Shown here piece by piece: positions 17,486 to 26,504 of a stretch of 64,000 bases of DNA; the first letter of the stretch is position 1; each line of letters begins with the position of its first letter. Made by a program: the position numbers and the translations under genes. The notes under the pieces are model-generated. The model had not been told where the DNA came from and did no database searches. It was given only the letters and a program-made list of their open reading frames with translations. Origin of the DNA: Rhodobacter sp. SY28-1 (GTDB lineage: Bacteria; Pseudomonadota; Alphaproteobacteria; Rhodobacterales; Rhodobacteraceae); contig NZ_STGH01000001.1 in assembly GCF_005222785.1 (NCBI RefSeq), forward strand, positions 1,054,001 through 1,118,000. The letters run 5' to 3'.

Positions 17486-18558
17486 CCCTTCCACTCTACA
17501 TCACCGGCGCAGGTGCGGTCACAGCGGCGGGCCTGACCGCGTCGCAGACCTGTGCCGCGATCCGCGCCGGGGTGACCGGATTTTCATTGGAGACGCTGTC
17601 CGAGCCGTTTGGCGCAGAACAGACCGTAGCGCGGGTTCCGGCGAACTGGCGGCTGAAGCGTGATGCGGGGCAGTGGCTGATCAACCTTGCCGCCCGCGCG
17701 ATCCGCGAGGCGGTACAGGACGCTGCAGAGGCCGATCCTGTCCCGATGGAGCGTACGGCACTTTTCCTGACGCCGCCGGAAAGCCACCGTAACCATCCGG
17801 CCTACGAAAACGTTGCGCCCCCAGCGCTTCTGGACGGCATCTTTGCCGCGTGTGAAATCACTTTTCACCATTCCTCCCGCGTGGTTGATGGTGGTGCTGC
17901 CGCAGGGCTGGGCCTTCTGGCGCAGGCAAGCGCTCTTCTGGCGCAGGGGGCCGTGGACAGGGTGATCCTGGCCGGCGTCGACAGCCTGGTGAACCCGACC
18001 GACCTTGCCAGGCTGATGGGTGCAAACCGGCTGGCTGGCGGCAGCAACTCGCAGGGCCTGATCCCCGGCGAAGGTGCCGCCGCAGTGGTGCTGTCGCCCC
18101 GCGCGCCTGGCAAGCAGCGACCGACCTGCGCAATCCTCTCCGTCGCCTCGGCGCGCGAAGTGAACTCGGTCTTCTCCGAAGGTTTCAGCCAGGGCCGCGC
18201 CATGCTGTCCGCGCTGCGCGAGGCCAGCCGGAAAGGCGAAGCGGATGGCGAGCCTTTCGTGGATTTCGTCCTTTCGAACGGCAATGGCGAACGCTATGGC
18301 GCCTGGGAATCGATGATCACCTGCGCGCGCTTTTACCGAACCCGACGCGAGCGCACCCCTACCGCGATGCCTGCGATGTCCGTGGGCGAGACTGGCAGCG
18401 CCTCGGCAGCACTCACGCTGGTAGTGGCCCGCGATGCCTTTGCGAATGGCTATGCACCGGGGAGAGTGGCGATGGCCGAAATCGCCTCGGACGACGGCCT
18501 GCGCTCTGCGGCGATGTTGCGGACCACGGCCGCGGCGGCTCAGCTCCAGGCGGGATAG
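17473..18558 (+). CDS. Ketosynthase-fold protein without catalytic residues
   Basis: A 361-residue thiolase-fold protein. The N-terminal ITGAGAVTAAG and internal GEGAAAVVL (199-207) are classic beta-ketoacyl synthase landmarks. The catalytic triad is absent. The nucleophile region reads SRVVDGGAAAGLG (135-147) with no Cys; the HGTGT position reads SNGNGERYG (268-276) with no His; the GH-loop reads SVGETGSAS (303-311) with no His. It is therefore probably structural or ligand-binding, not a condensing enzyme. GTG start overlapping the DUF2169 stop; neighbours DUF2169 and TIGR02270 show it belongs to the T6SS accessory set. Confidence 0.8.
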   Translation: MGQLTLPLYITGAGAVTAAGLTASQTCAAIRAGVTGFSLETLSEPFGAEQTVARVPANWRLKRDAGQWLINLAARAIREAVQDAAEADPVPMERTALFLTPPESHRNHPAYENVAPPALLDGIFAACEITFHHSSRVVDGGAAAGLGLLAQASALLAQGAVDRVILAGVDSLVNPTDLARLMGANRLAGGSNSQGLIPGEGAAAVVLSPRAPGKQRPTCAILSVASAREVNSVFSEGFSQGRAMLSALREASRKGEADGEPFVDFVLSNGNGERYGAWESMITCARFYRTRRERTPTAMPAMSVGETGSASAALTLVVARDAFANGYAPGRVAMAEIASDDGLRSAAMLRTTAAAAQLQAG

Positions 18559-19607
18559 GCGCGGGTCCTGCGCCAGTCCGGAAGGGGTGTTGCGCGGTCA
18601 CGGAATCCAGCGCGCAACACGTCCAGTCGTTTGCGTCGCAGGGAAAGATGCGGCGGGTCGTTGGCGTGCGCTTTCAGCCAGACATCGAGCGACACAGGCC
18701 GCTGCGCGAGGTCGCCGCAAAGGTCCGGGTCCAGCGGGTATATATCGAAGAGTGCGAACTGTGCCGCGTCGACGTCAGCCTCCTGATCCAGCTGCTGCCA
18801 GAGCCAGCCCGCCACCGACAGGTCCCCCGTCACCCCGGCCCGCGACAGGGCCAGCGCCCGGGTCGTAGGCTGGCGCAGCATCGCCCCCAGACGCTCCCGC
18901 GCCTGGTCGGGCGCGGCGATCAGCGCGGTGTCCAGCGCAAGCTCTGCCACCGGCGCCTCGGCCATCGTGGCGTGGTCGTAGAGTGGCCCAGCCCCCTTGC
19001 CGAAGCGCGCAAGTGCAAGGAGTGACCAGAGGTCCCCCGCGGCAAGGTCCAACATATGCCCCGCCAGGTCTACCCGCCCCAGTTCGAAGGCCAGCCGGGC
19101 CGCACGGGACCGAACCTCGGGCGCCGGATCGGTCAGGAACCCGGCCAACATCGCCCCTGGGTCGCTCCGGTGATGCGACAACGCCACCAGCCCAAGGAAC
19201 CGCAGCCCCTCTTCCCCAGACTCGAGCCAGCGCCGGACCTGCGGCCCGATGACCCGCGGTTCGGTCCAGGCCAGAGCGCCGGAAAGGCCCTTGCGGCCAG
19301 CCGGACTGCCCAACCCGGCGGCTAGCGTGAACTCCACAGCCGAACCTTGCGCGAAGGCGGTGACCGCAAGCGCGAAGACCTCTCCCGCGCCGCCAACCGT
19401 CTCGGCATATTCCGCTGCGATCTCCAGCCCGGTCTTGCCAGCCGCGACCAGCCCCGCAATGTTGCCGGCGATCCGCTGATCGGTGCGGCCAAGCTGCATC
19501 TCGTCCCAGGACTGGCCGTGGAAGGCGCGACCGCGCTGAACAAACAGAAAGGCGGCATCCTCGGCGTGTTGCCGGACGAGCATCGGGATTGCGGCCAAAG
19601 TCTTCAT
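18540..19607 (-). CDS. TIGR02270-family (HEAT-like) T6SS accessory protein
   Basis: A 355-residue protein of the TIGR02270 type, built from HEAT-like helical repeats (for example RFLGLVALSHHRSDPGAMLAG and PEVRSRAARLAFELG). I used the ATG at 19607 (MKTLAAIP); a TTG seven codons upstream is possible. It is convergent with the ketosynthase-fold gene and overlaps its end by 19 bases. This family is known mainly from T6SS loci near DUF2169 genes, and no activity is established. Repeats imply protein-protein scaffolding. Confidence 0.82.
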   Translation of the reverse strand: MKTLAAIPMLVRQHAEDAAFLFVQRGRAFHGQSWDEMQLGRTDQRIAGNIAGLVAAGKTGLEIAAEYAETVGGAGEVFALAVTAFAQGSAVEFTLAAGLGSPAGRKGLSGALAWTEPRVIGPQVRRWLESGEEGLRFLGLVALSHHRSDPGAMLAGFLTDPAPEVRSRAARLAFELGRVDLAGHMLDLAAGDLWSLLALARFGKGAGPLYDHATMAEAPVAELALDTALIAAPDQARERLGAMLRQPTTRALALSRAGVTGDLSVAGWLWQQLDQEADVDAAQFALFDIYPLDPDLCGDLAQRPVSLDVWLKAHANDPPHLSLRRKRLDVLRAGFRDRATPLPDWRRTRAYPAWS

Positions 19608-20023
19608 TGCGAAACCATCTTGCGCCAACGAGCCCGATCTTACGCCCGCAGTGCCGCAGTGTCATGTCCCGTAGTGCGTGTGCTGGACGCGGGGTCGGAG
19701 GCACCATGTCGGCGCTTGTGAGCCGGACACCGGGCCGAGTTTTCAGCGGGGATGCGGGCCGCAACATCTTTGACAATATTTTCCATGTCGTAGTGACCGT
19801 GCCCGCGGTCAGGACCCTTGGTGAAGGAGTGTTTCGGCAGGCGCGTCCGGCTGCCGGCGACGTCAAACACGAATGGGCGACGAAGGCTCCTCTGGCCAAG
19901 ATTCAGTCGTCCCAACCGGTTGCTGGTCGGTTTCGATGCGCAATTGCGTTTTTTTCGTTTCTGTGATCGCCGATTGGGCGTAGCCTTTGACGTATCGTCT
20001 CTTTTTCGGCAACGGATTCCGTC
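19608..20023. other. Intergenic region between divergent T6SS accessory and caspase genes
   Basis: 416 bases without a supportable gene. The part next to the caspase start is AT-rich (poly-T runs around 19950-20010) and probably holds the caspase promoter. A minus-strand open frame at 19640-19915 codes 91 residues without recognisable features and I do not call it. No repeats or RNA structures stood out. Confidence 0.4.
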
Positions 20024-21526
20024 ATGCTTTTCCGCCTGTTGGTCCTTCCGCTGTTCCTAGCGTTGCTGGCATTCCCGGCTGCGTCCGAAACGCGAGCCAA
20101 GGACCGGGTCGCCCTTGTTCTGGGGATGGCCGGCTATCAGAACATCCAGGCATTGCGGAATACGGTCAACGATGCACGGGCGCTGGCCAAGACGCTGGAG
20201 GGAATCGGCTTCCAGGTGGATGTGCTGATGGACGCCACCCGTGAAGAGACGCTCGCCGCGCTGGAAAGTTTCGCCTTCAAGGCCGAAACGGCCGACATCG
20301 CCTTGGTCTATTACGCCGGCCACGGGGTTTCGGTACAAGGGACGACTTTCCTGATCCCCGTTGATGCAGAGGTGCGACAGGCAAAAGACATCGTCTCGGC
20401 CTCGGTCACGATGGACCAGATGCTCGCCGCCGTCGACGGAGCGCGGAAGATGTCGATCGTGATTCTGGACAGTTGCCGGGACAATCCCTTTCCCGATGTC
20501 ATCGACCTGCGAGACCCCGAGGTGGCCAAAGGTCTGACCACGGGCAAGGGCGGTCTCGCCGTTCCCTCGCCGGATCGGGGCACCCTGGTTGCCTTTGCGG
20601 CCCGGGACGGCGCAGTGGCGCTGGACGGAACAGGCCAGAACAGCCCGTTCAACATAGCACTGCGCGAGAACATCGTCAGGCCAGAGCTGGAAATCAGCCT
20701 GCTTTTCCGGCGAGTGCGCGACGACGTGCTGGCCGCAACCGCAAACCAGCAGGAGCCCACGACCTATGGCGCCCTGCCAAGTGAACCCTTCTACCTCGCA
20801 AGCGATACCACTGGCTCGGCTGAACCCGGGCTTGAGGAGCTGGCATCCGCCTGGCAGCGCGTCGTGGCTTCAGAGCGCGACATGCTTGAGAAGTCCGCAG
20901 CTGCCGGGGACTCGCGGTCGCTCGTCGGTCTGGCTCTTGCAAAGCTTGATCGGCAGAGCACCGACTACGCCCCGGAAGAGGCGCTGGCGCTTCTGGAAAA
21001 GGCGGTGGCCGCGGGGGACCCGGATGCTAAGTACCGGTTGGCCAAGGTGCTGGAAGGTGGCCTGGGTGCCGACCCCGACCCGGTGCGCGCCCGAGCGCTG
21101 TATGAGGAAGCCGCCCTGGCGAAGATCCCGGCTGCGCTGAACGACATGGGCTATTTCCACTTCACCGGAGAGCTGGGCCTCGACAAGGACCGCGACAAGG
21201 CGCTGGCGCTGTTCCGGGAGGCCGCCGCCCAAGGCCATACCGAGGCAATGTTCAATGTGGCATCCTTTGCCGCAAACGGCCTTGTCCCGGGCATGGATTC
21301 GACTGACGCAGCCGACCTTCTATACCGCGCATTGCGCGGTGGCAGCGAACTGGCGCTGGATGGACTACTGAGCAACGCGGACAAGTTCCCGCGCGAGACC
21401 TGGGCCGGATTGCAGCAGATCCTCGCCGACAAGGGTCTATACGACGGTGCGGTCGATGGCTCTTTCGGCCCCGGAACCCGCCGCGCAGTGCTTGCAGCAT
21501 ATGGCATTTTTGGATCGGAGGATTGA
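20024..21526 (+). CDS. Secreted caspase-fold (C14) protease with Sel1 repeats
   Basis: A 500-residue protein. A signal peptide covers about residues 1-22 (hydrophobic LVLPLFLALLAFPAAS). The caspase p20-like domain runs from about 26 to 250, with catalytic His100 in YYAGHG and Cys151 in ILDSCRDNP. Residues about 285-430 are Sel1-type repeats (ALALLEKAVAAGDPDAKYRLA and related), and the last 50 residues resemble a peptidoglycan-binding domain (LYDGAVDGSFGPGTRRAV). It is an orthocaspase, probably periplasmic or exported. Its neighbour 3 bases downstream is also exported. A link to the T6SS is positional only. Confidence 0.85.
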   Translation: MLFRLLVLPLFLALLAFPAASETRAKDRVALVLGMAGYQNIQALRNTVNDARALAKTLEGIGFQVDVLMDATREETLAALESFAFKAETADIALVYYAGHGVSVQGTTFLIPVDAEVRQAKDIVSASVTMDQMLAAVDGARKMSIVILDSCRDNPFPDVIDLRDPEVAKGLTTGKGGLAVPSPDRGTLVAFAARDGAVALDGTGQNSPFNIALRENIVRPELEISLLFRRVRDDVLAATANQQEPTTYGALPSEPFYLASDTTGSAEPGLEELASAWQRVVASERDMLEKSAAAGDSRSLVGLALAKLDRQSTDYAPEEALALLEKAVAAGDPDAKYRLAKVLEGGLGADPDPVRARALYEEAALAKIPAALNDMGYFHFTGELGLDKDRDKALALFREAAAQGHTEAMFNVASFAANGLVPGMDSTDAADLLYRALRGGSELALDGLLSNADKFPRETWAGLQQILADKGLYDGAVDGSFGPGTRRAVLAAYGIFGSED

Positions 21527-21529
21527 GTG

Positions 21530-22138
21530 ATGAAATCCCTGTGGCTCACCGCTTTCCTGGTACTAGGACTCAGCCTTTTCCTTGCGGCGCACCCGGCGCA
21601 GGCACAGTCCTGTGGCGGGATTGAGGAACCGGAATGCCCGCCCGACAACGATGACGGCGGTCCAAGCGGCGAAGCGATCAATACGGGAGTTACCAAGGAG
21701 ATCGTCAAGATCATTGCGGGTGCCAACGAAACCTGCGACGACGACCGGATCGAGCTACGCTACCGCATAGATTGCCTTCGCATCTACTACCTGAAGGTCG
21801 CGGACCGTTTGCCTGACCGAGGCGACTACTTGCCGATCAAGAAGGCGATGATAGATGCGGCCGATAAGCTTGACGCTATCGTAACCAAGTACGAGGACGA
21901 GAGTGCACCGGTCATCCGTCCGCGTGAACGCCACAAGCCATTAGCCAAACGCCTGCCACAAGTGCGACCGGTGAAAGAGGCTTTTGCCGAAGCAGCAGCG
22001 GTCGAGGCTGCAATGGTTGTCGAAGAGACCGAGTTGATCATCATCCGTTCGGGTGGCGATCCCGCCCGTCGGACGCAGCATTACACTGAGGTAGCCGCAG
22101 CGGTCGAAGAGAACCTGGTGATCCTGCGTTCGTCCTGA
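21530..22138 (+). CDS. Small exported protein downstream of the caspase
   Basis: A 202-residue protein with a clear signal peptide ending AHPAQAQ and a short acidic, Cys-containing mature N-terminus (SCGGIEEPECPPDNDDGG). The rest is helical with two more Cys residues around CDDDRIELRYRIDC. I chose the ATG at 21530 over the adjacent GTG at 21527 because GGAGG lies 8 bases upstream. It is coupled to the caspase gene, so it may be a substrate, inhibitor or partner, but no family was recognised. Confidence 0.7.
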   Translation: MKSLWLTAFLVLGLSLFLAAHPAQAQSCGGIEEPECPPDNDDGGPSGEAINTGVTKEIVKIIAGANETCDDDRIELRYRIDCLRIYYLKVADRLPDRGDYLPIKKAMIDAADKLDAIVTKYEDESAPVIRPRERHKPLAKRLPQVRPVKEAFAEAAAVEAAMVVEETELIIIRSGGDPARRTQHYTEVAAAVEENLVILRSS

Positions 22139-22474
22139 GGGCAACGCTGTCGAGGATCACAATTCCCAAGACCAACTGCAGCCGGCATCCAAGAAACTCG
22201 CTGACATTCAACGACTGCTTCATCTGCTTTGGGGAGGCAGAGTGCCGCCTGCACCCGTCGTAAAAGTCTGATCCATTACAGCGGTGACGGGCTGCTCGAC
22301 TGTGATTGGCTGGCAGTCTGGCTACTTCAGCGCGCTTCAATCCAAAGCGGCAGCCGACGAGTTCTTTGGTGGGCGATGTTCCTGGCGCTGATGTCCCGGC
22401 GCAATGTGGGACTATGTTCAGAGCAGCGTCTCCCGATCACGGGACAAGAGAGGGAAAGGATGGGGGTTTGAGGC
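22139..22474. other. Non-coding boundary between T6SS region and accessory island
   Basis: 336 bases with no gene I can support; the short open frames are unconvincing. Genes to the left fit the T6SS and those to the right are remnants or island genes, so this is the likely left edge of the accessory region. I saw no direct repeat that would mark an attachment site. Confidence 0.4.
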
Positions 22475-24388
22475 GTGACGGGAAGTGAGATCGGGAGAGT
22501 GGCTTCCGGCGCCCGTCGTGGAGACGATCTGATGGCGAAAGTTGCCCAGAACGTCGACCTGTCCCCCTCGCGGGACATCCCCTTCAACAAGCTCGTGTTG
22601 AGCTAGTCCAATGGGCGGCGCATCAAGGCGGGGGTCTCGGTTGAGGAACTGGCCGAAGACATCGCGCGTCGCGAGCTCCTGCAGGGGTTGAGCGTGCGGC
22701 CCGTGCTTGATGCCGATGGTGTCGAGACCGGTACGTTCGAGATCCCGGCCGGTGGCCGTCGCTTCCAGGCGCTGTCGCTGCTTGTGAAGCAGAAGCGGCT
22801 GGCGAAAACCGCGCCAATCCCCTGCATCGTACGGGATGCTGCGTCGGAGATCCTGGCCGAGGACGACTCGCTCGCGGAGAATATGCAGCGCGTTGCCTTG
22901 CATCCGCTCGCCCAGTTCCGCGCCTTTCAAGCTTTGCGCGAGAAAGGTCAGGGCGAGGAAGCGATTGCGGCCGCATTCTTCGTCACGCCGCAGATCGTCA
23001 AGCAGCGCCTGAAGCTTGCCTCCGTGGCCCCTGCCCTGCTCGAGGCCTATGCCGAGGCTGGTATGACGCTCGAACAGCTGATGGCGTTCACGGTGAACCC
23101 GGATCATGCGCGTCAGGTGCAGGTCTGGGATGCGGTGAAGAACTCCTGGAACAAGGAGCCCTACGCCATCCGCCGCATGCTGACCGAGACCTCGGTTCGG
23201 GCCTCGGATCGTCGCGCGGTTTTCGTCGGCATCGATGCCTTTGAGGCGGCGGGCTGCGCTGTGCTGCGCGATCTCTTCCAAGGCGACGACGGTGGCTGGC
23301 TCGAGGACCCTGCGCTTCTGGACCGTCTGGTGGCCGAGAAGCTACAGGCCGAAGCCGAGGCTCTGGTCTCCGAGGGCTGGAAGTGGATCGAGGTGGCGAC
23401 CGACCTGCCCTATGGTTACAGCCACGGTCTGCGGCGTCTGGCCGGTGATCGTGCGCCGCTGAGCGACGAGGAAAGCGCCGCCCACGCTTCGCTCCTCGCC
23501 GAGTACCGTGCGCTGGAGGAGGAGTTCTCCGATCAGGACGAATACCCTGAGAAGATCGATGCCCGGCTCGGTCAGCTCGTGACGGCGATGGAAGCGCTCG
23601 AGCAGCGGCCGTTGATCCACGACCCGGCCGAGGTTGCGCGCGCGGGTGTCTTCGTCACGCTGGATCGGGATGGCAGCCTTGCGGTCTATCGCGGCTATGT
23701 CCGGCCCGAGGACGAGCCGCGCGAGGAGACCGCGGTCCAGGATGGCGATGGCGTGGATGCCATGGGGCAGGGGGGTGATGGCAGTGTTTCCAGCTGGCAC
23801 CCGTCAGCGACCTCCGCTGGCGGCACCATCGTCACCTCGGGTGGTCAGCCGATCAGTGCTGATCAAACCGACGATGCGGACGACGGCACACTGAAGCCGC
23901 TGCCCGAGCGGCTGGTCATGGAACTGACCGCCCATCGGACCCTCGCGCTGCGCGAGGCCATCGGGCGTTCCCCGGACGTGGCGCTGACGCTGCTGCTTCT
24001 GAAGCTGGTGACGGATACCTTCCGCACCTCCTCTGCTACGGGCAGCTGTCTCGAAGCCTCGGTGCGTCAGGTCTACATGTCAGCGCAGGCGCCCGATCTG
24101 AAGGATAGCGTCGTGGCCAAGCTGGTCGATGAGCGTTACGCAGCCTGGGAAGCCGATCTGCCTCTCGGCGATGATGCCGCGCTCTGGGATTATCTGAGCG
24201 TGCTCGACCAGGGCAGCCGTTTGGCGCTCTTGGCGCATTGTCTCAGCTACGGGATCAACGCTCTCCATGAGAAGGTGAACCCCTATGGAGCGGGCATCTC
24301 GGCCAGCGGCTTGACCCGTCGCATGACCCATGCCGATCTGGTGGCGCGTGCCGACGATCTCTTCGCCTGGTTCGAGGGGCGGGCTTGA
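22475..24388 (+). pseudogene. ParB/Spo0J-like protein, interrupted by an amber codon
   Basis: The reading frame from the GTG at 22475 (or the ATG at 22532) runs through a TAG at 22604-22606 and continues unbroken to 24388. The residues on both sides (PFNKLVLS, stop, SNGRRIKAG) fit one ParB-type N-terminal domain in which LSQSN would be expected, so a single CAG-to-TAG change explains the break. The body has the ParB/Srx fold (GGRRFQAL, AENMQRVALHP) and helix-turn-helix (FFVTPQIVKQRLKLASV), then a long C-terminal region common in plasmid/ICE ParB-like proteins. Internal re-initiation at TTG 22688 would lack the N-terminal strand. No parA is adjacent. Confidence 0.85.
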
Positions 24389-24420
24389 TAGCGGCGGGCA
24401 GCGACTTTCTTTGGATCTAG

Positions 24421-24540
24421 GTCACGAGCCGGGCGCATCAGCGCGCCTGGCTCGAGGCTCATCGTGCGACCTCGGGCAGCGTCTGGCTTGTCATCTGCAA
24501 GAAGCAGAACCCCAAGCGCCATCTGCCATATAAGAGCGGC
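24421..24540 (+). pseudogene. Remnant of a YdeI/OmpD-associated family gene
   Basis: Immediately after a TAG, the frame reads VTSRAHQRAWLEAHR and SGSVWLVICKKQNPK, close to the N-terminus of the YdeI family (pattern RxWLxxxHxxSxxVWLxxyKK). The frame then loses similarity after about 40 codons and there is no start codon. It is a fragment of about one fifth of a normal gene, consistent with decay of the island's left half. Confidence 0.6.
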
Positions 24541-24758
24541 GCATCGAACGTCCGCTTTCCGCCCTTAGCTTCCGTTCCAGTATTTGTCGCCGTTCTAACC
24601 GTAGCATCATCAGCACGCTCGGAGCAACCGTATGCCGCCTTTGCAAGATGACTACTGCCGCCGATCTCGTCGAATGGCGCGACCGTGTCGCCGCCCGATT
24701 ACTCGCGGTGGTACTGGTAATGAAGACTGGTTCCCAATCGTCTGAAGAGACCGCTTTG
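24541..24758. other. Degenerate intergenic DNA
   Basis: About 220 bases between the YdeI-like remnant and the minus-strand HGGxSTG gene. A plus-strand frame at 24648 (MTTAADLVEWRDRVAARLL, 50 codons) looks like the start of a longer gene that has been lost, but I cannot name it. Confidence 0.3.
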
Positions 24759-25013
24759 TCAGGCCGAGTCGCCAGGTGGTGTCAAGAGTCGCATCGATAG
24801 CTTCCGCAACTTGCAGAAGCCCAGGCTCCTGAGCCCATGTCGATAATTCGGATGCGCCGTGTCCCCTTGTGAGCCTCCGTGGGCGCCATGCATCCGGCAG
24901 ACCGACCATCCCTTCACTGCCGGAGCCCGGCACGGATCGCCGCTGCGTTTCGATTTCGCTGTGCACCTCGGGGACGCGTGTGCGCTTTGCATGGGGTCAA
25001 CGTCACTTTTCAT
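24759..25013 (-). CDS. Small HGGxSTG-type cysteine-rich protein
   Basis: An 84-residue protein with a CTAKSKRSGDPCRAPAV and CRMHGAHGG core, the pattern of the small HGGxSTG proteins found near integrated elements and phage genes in alphaproteobacteria. Its three Cys and His residues could bind zinc. I took the ATG at 25013, which overlaps the stop of the upstream 192-residue gene. The family usually continues with a conserved helix after NYRHG; here that part (SLGFCKLRKLSMRLL) looks divergent, so the C-terminus may be frameshifted. Function unknown. Confidence 0.6.
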   Translation of the reverse strand: MKSDVDPMQSAHASPRCTAKSKRSGDPCRAPAVKGWSVCRMHGAHGGSQGDTAHPNYRHGLRSLGFCKLRKLSMRLLTPPGDSA

Positions 25014-25581
25014 GACATGCCTTGGTGTGAACCGTCCCGACGATCGCCTGCCCACCTTCATTGATCGTCACTTGCCCGACGCTGACCGCAGGGCTGCTGC
25101 GAGCGCGATGGCGCCGAAGGGCGTCGAGCTGGTTGAGGAAGCCCTGGTTCATCCGCGCGGCGATCCGGCTATAGCTTTCGCGTACCTGATCGTTCGTGGC
25201 ATCGGTCATCCTGCCCATGGCGGTCATCACCCCGACATGGGCAAGGCCGATCTGGGTCACCAGCATCGCCTCGATCGCGTCCTGTGGCTCGAGTTCCGCA
25301 CCCATCGCGAGCAGAAGGTCGAGGAAGTTGATGTTGCGTTCGCCGAGCCCCAACACTGCCGTGCTTGCCATGAGATTGGCGGCGTGGGCTGTTCTCATCC
25401 CGAACATCACGCGCAGCTCCTCTGGTGACGGGATGCATTGCGCCATCTCGCCAATCGAGAGACCGGCGGTGTTGGCAATCTGACGGGTCGGGCGTTGGAC
25501 AGATCCCGCTGGTGTCAGATGCGACGCGGTCGTCGCATCCAGAGTGGGCGGCGGTGGTGGAGTGGAGGAGCGGTGCGCCAT
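25003..25581 (-). CDS. Hypothetical island protein upstream of the HGGxSTG gene
   Basis: A 192-residue protein with a proline/threonine-rich N-terminus (about 1-40), a helical centre (EELRVMFGMRTAHAANLMA, LDLLLAMGAELEPQDAIEAML) and a C-terminal strand set (VSVGQVTINEGGQAIVG). The last segment is typical of proteins paired with HGGxSTG genes in Rhodobacteraceae elements. Stop and next start overlap by 11 bases, indicating an operon. No function is known to me. Confidence 0.6.
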   Translation of the reverse strand: MAHRSSTPPPPPTLDATTASHLTPAGSVQRPTRQIANTAGLSIGEMAQCIPSPEELRVMFGMRTAHAANLMASTAVLGLGERNINFLDLLLAMGAELEPQDAIEAMLVTQIGLAHVGVMTAMGRMTDATNDQVRESYSRIAARMNQGFLNQLDALRRHRARSSPAVSVGQVTINEGGQAIVGTVHTKACHEK

Positions 25582-26087
25582 GAGAAAGGCCTCTGCTGGT
25601 TTTCAGTCGTTGTGCGCGTTTAGGAGCGGAATCCTGCTCTCGGATCGTCTCGGTAGTTGAGCTTTTCTAGGCTAGTGCGAATGGCAAAATTCGCGTCCGA
25701 TCAGTTGCTTATCTTTACCTTAACTAACGAAACCCTATATCTGCTCTTTGGTGAGCTCGTTGTGATGGTCAGAAGGCGGGTTACTGTGGCTGGGGATCGA
25801 ACCCCACCTCCCACCCTGACCACCGCGATCTTGACCTGCTCCTCGGAACCGCCCGCCGCTTAGGCCAGACCTGCCTTTCCATCGGCACGGTCCGCTCTCC
25901 CATGTTCGCCGCCCTGATGGTGGCAGCGGGGCCTTGGGGCATGGAGAGACCGCGAGATGCGGAATAGCTGCCCCTGGATCCTGGCCCGTTCCCCGGTTGA
26001 TCCTTGCATCTGCGGCCCCGGCCAACCCGTGAATGCCCATTCCGCAGACAACCCCGTGTTTTGCAGGCCTACGGGGACGGCCTATCC
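25582..26087. other. Intergenic region without a convincing gene
   Basis: 506 bases. It contains AT-rich DNA next to 25600-25750 (possible promoter of the minus-strand pair) and GC-rich DNA beyond. A minus-strand frame at 25735-26040 is Gly/Pro/Arg-rich and looks like a chance frame. A T-arm-like palindrome at 25792-25805 is not part of a foldable tRNA. Confidence 0.35.
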
Positions 26088-26504
26088 TCAGCGGCGTGTC
26101 GCCTCCCGTAAATGCACCGCGGCAGCCCGCAGGCCCTCATGTTGGTGCCAGTCGTTGAATTGCTCGCCGAGGGACGGCATAGCTCCGACCCTACCCGACC
26201 GCCGGGCGCAGGATGCCCCAGCGTTCAAGTCGCGCAAAAGCTGACCTGGCGCATTGATGGCGATGGCGCTGATTGACCCACATAGCTTTGTATCGACGCG
26301 ACGGATACTGTCAGCGGCGAGGGCGGTTATCGCCATTCGCTCAGACCAGGAGAACTCCGCCCGTGCCTTTTGAAGAAGCGCGTTGTTGTTCGCCCGCGCC
26401 CAAGCGAAATGGGCGCATGCTATCCCGCCCCGGATGAGCTTGCGTTCCAGGCCGAGTGGAATGAATTCGCAAATCTGAGCGCGAAGGTCGTCGATCATCG
26501 TCAA
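26088..26504 (-). CDS. Hypothetical protein coupled to the ParB-like gene
   Basis: A 138-residue soluble, helical protein (FIPLGLERKLIRGGIACAHF, WSERMAITALAADSIRRVD) whose start overlaps the stop of the ParB-domain gene upstream (ATGA). This arrangement, plus continuous coding character, supports it as real. No family recognised. Possibly a partner of the ParB-like protein in element maintenance or regulation. Confidence 0.5.
   Translation of the reverse strand: MTMIDDLRAQICEFIPLGLERKLIRGGIACAHFAWARANNNALLQKARAEFSWSERMAITALAADSIRRVDTKLCGSISAIAINAPGQLLRDLNAGASCARRSGRVGAMPSLGEQFNDWHQHEGLRAAAVHLREATRR

Noticed and set aside
19640-19915. 91-residue minus-strand frame between the TIGR02270 and caspase genes
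   Set aside because: No recognisable motif and no coupling to neighbours; it could be a remnant but cannot be supported.
24652-24966. 104-residue minus-strand frame overlapping the HGGxSTG gene
   Set aside because: The other frame carries the CTAKSKRSG/CRMHGAHGG motif; this frame has no recognisable content.
25792-25805. T-arm-like palindrome (GGGGTTCGATCCCC on the minus strand), possible tRNA
   Set aside because: No acceptor, D-arm or anticodon stem can be drawn around it in the right spacing.
25735-26040. 101-residue minus-strand frame
   Set aside because: Gly/Pro/Arg-rich composition expected from random GC-rich sequence; no start context and no similarity pattern.
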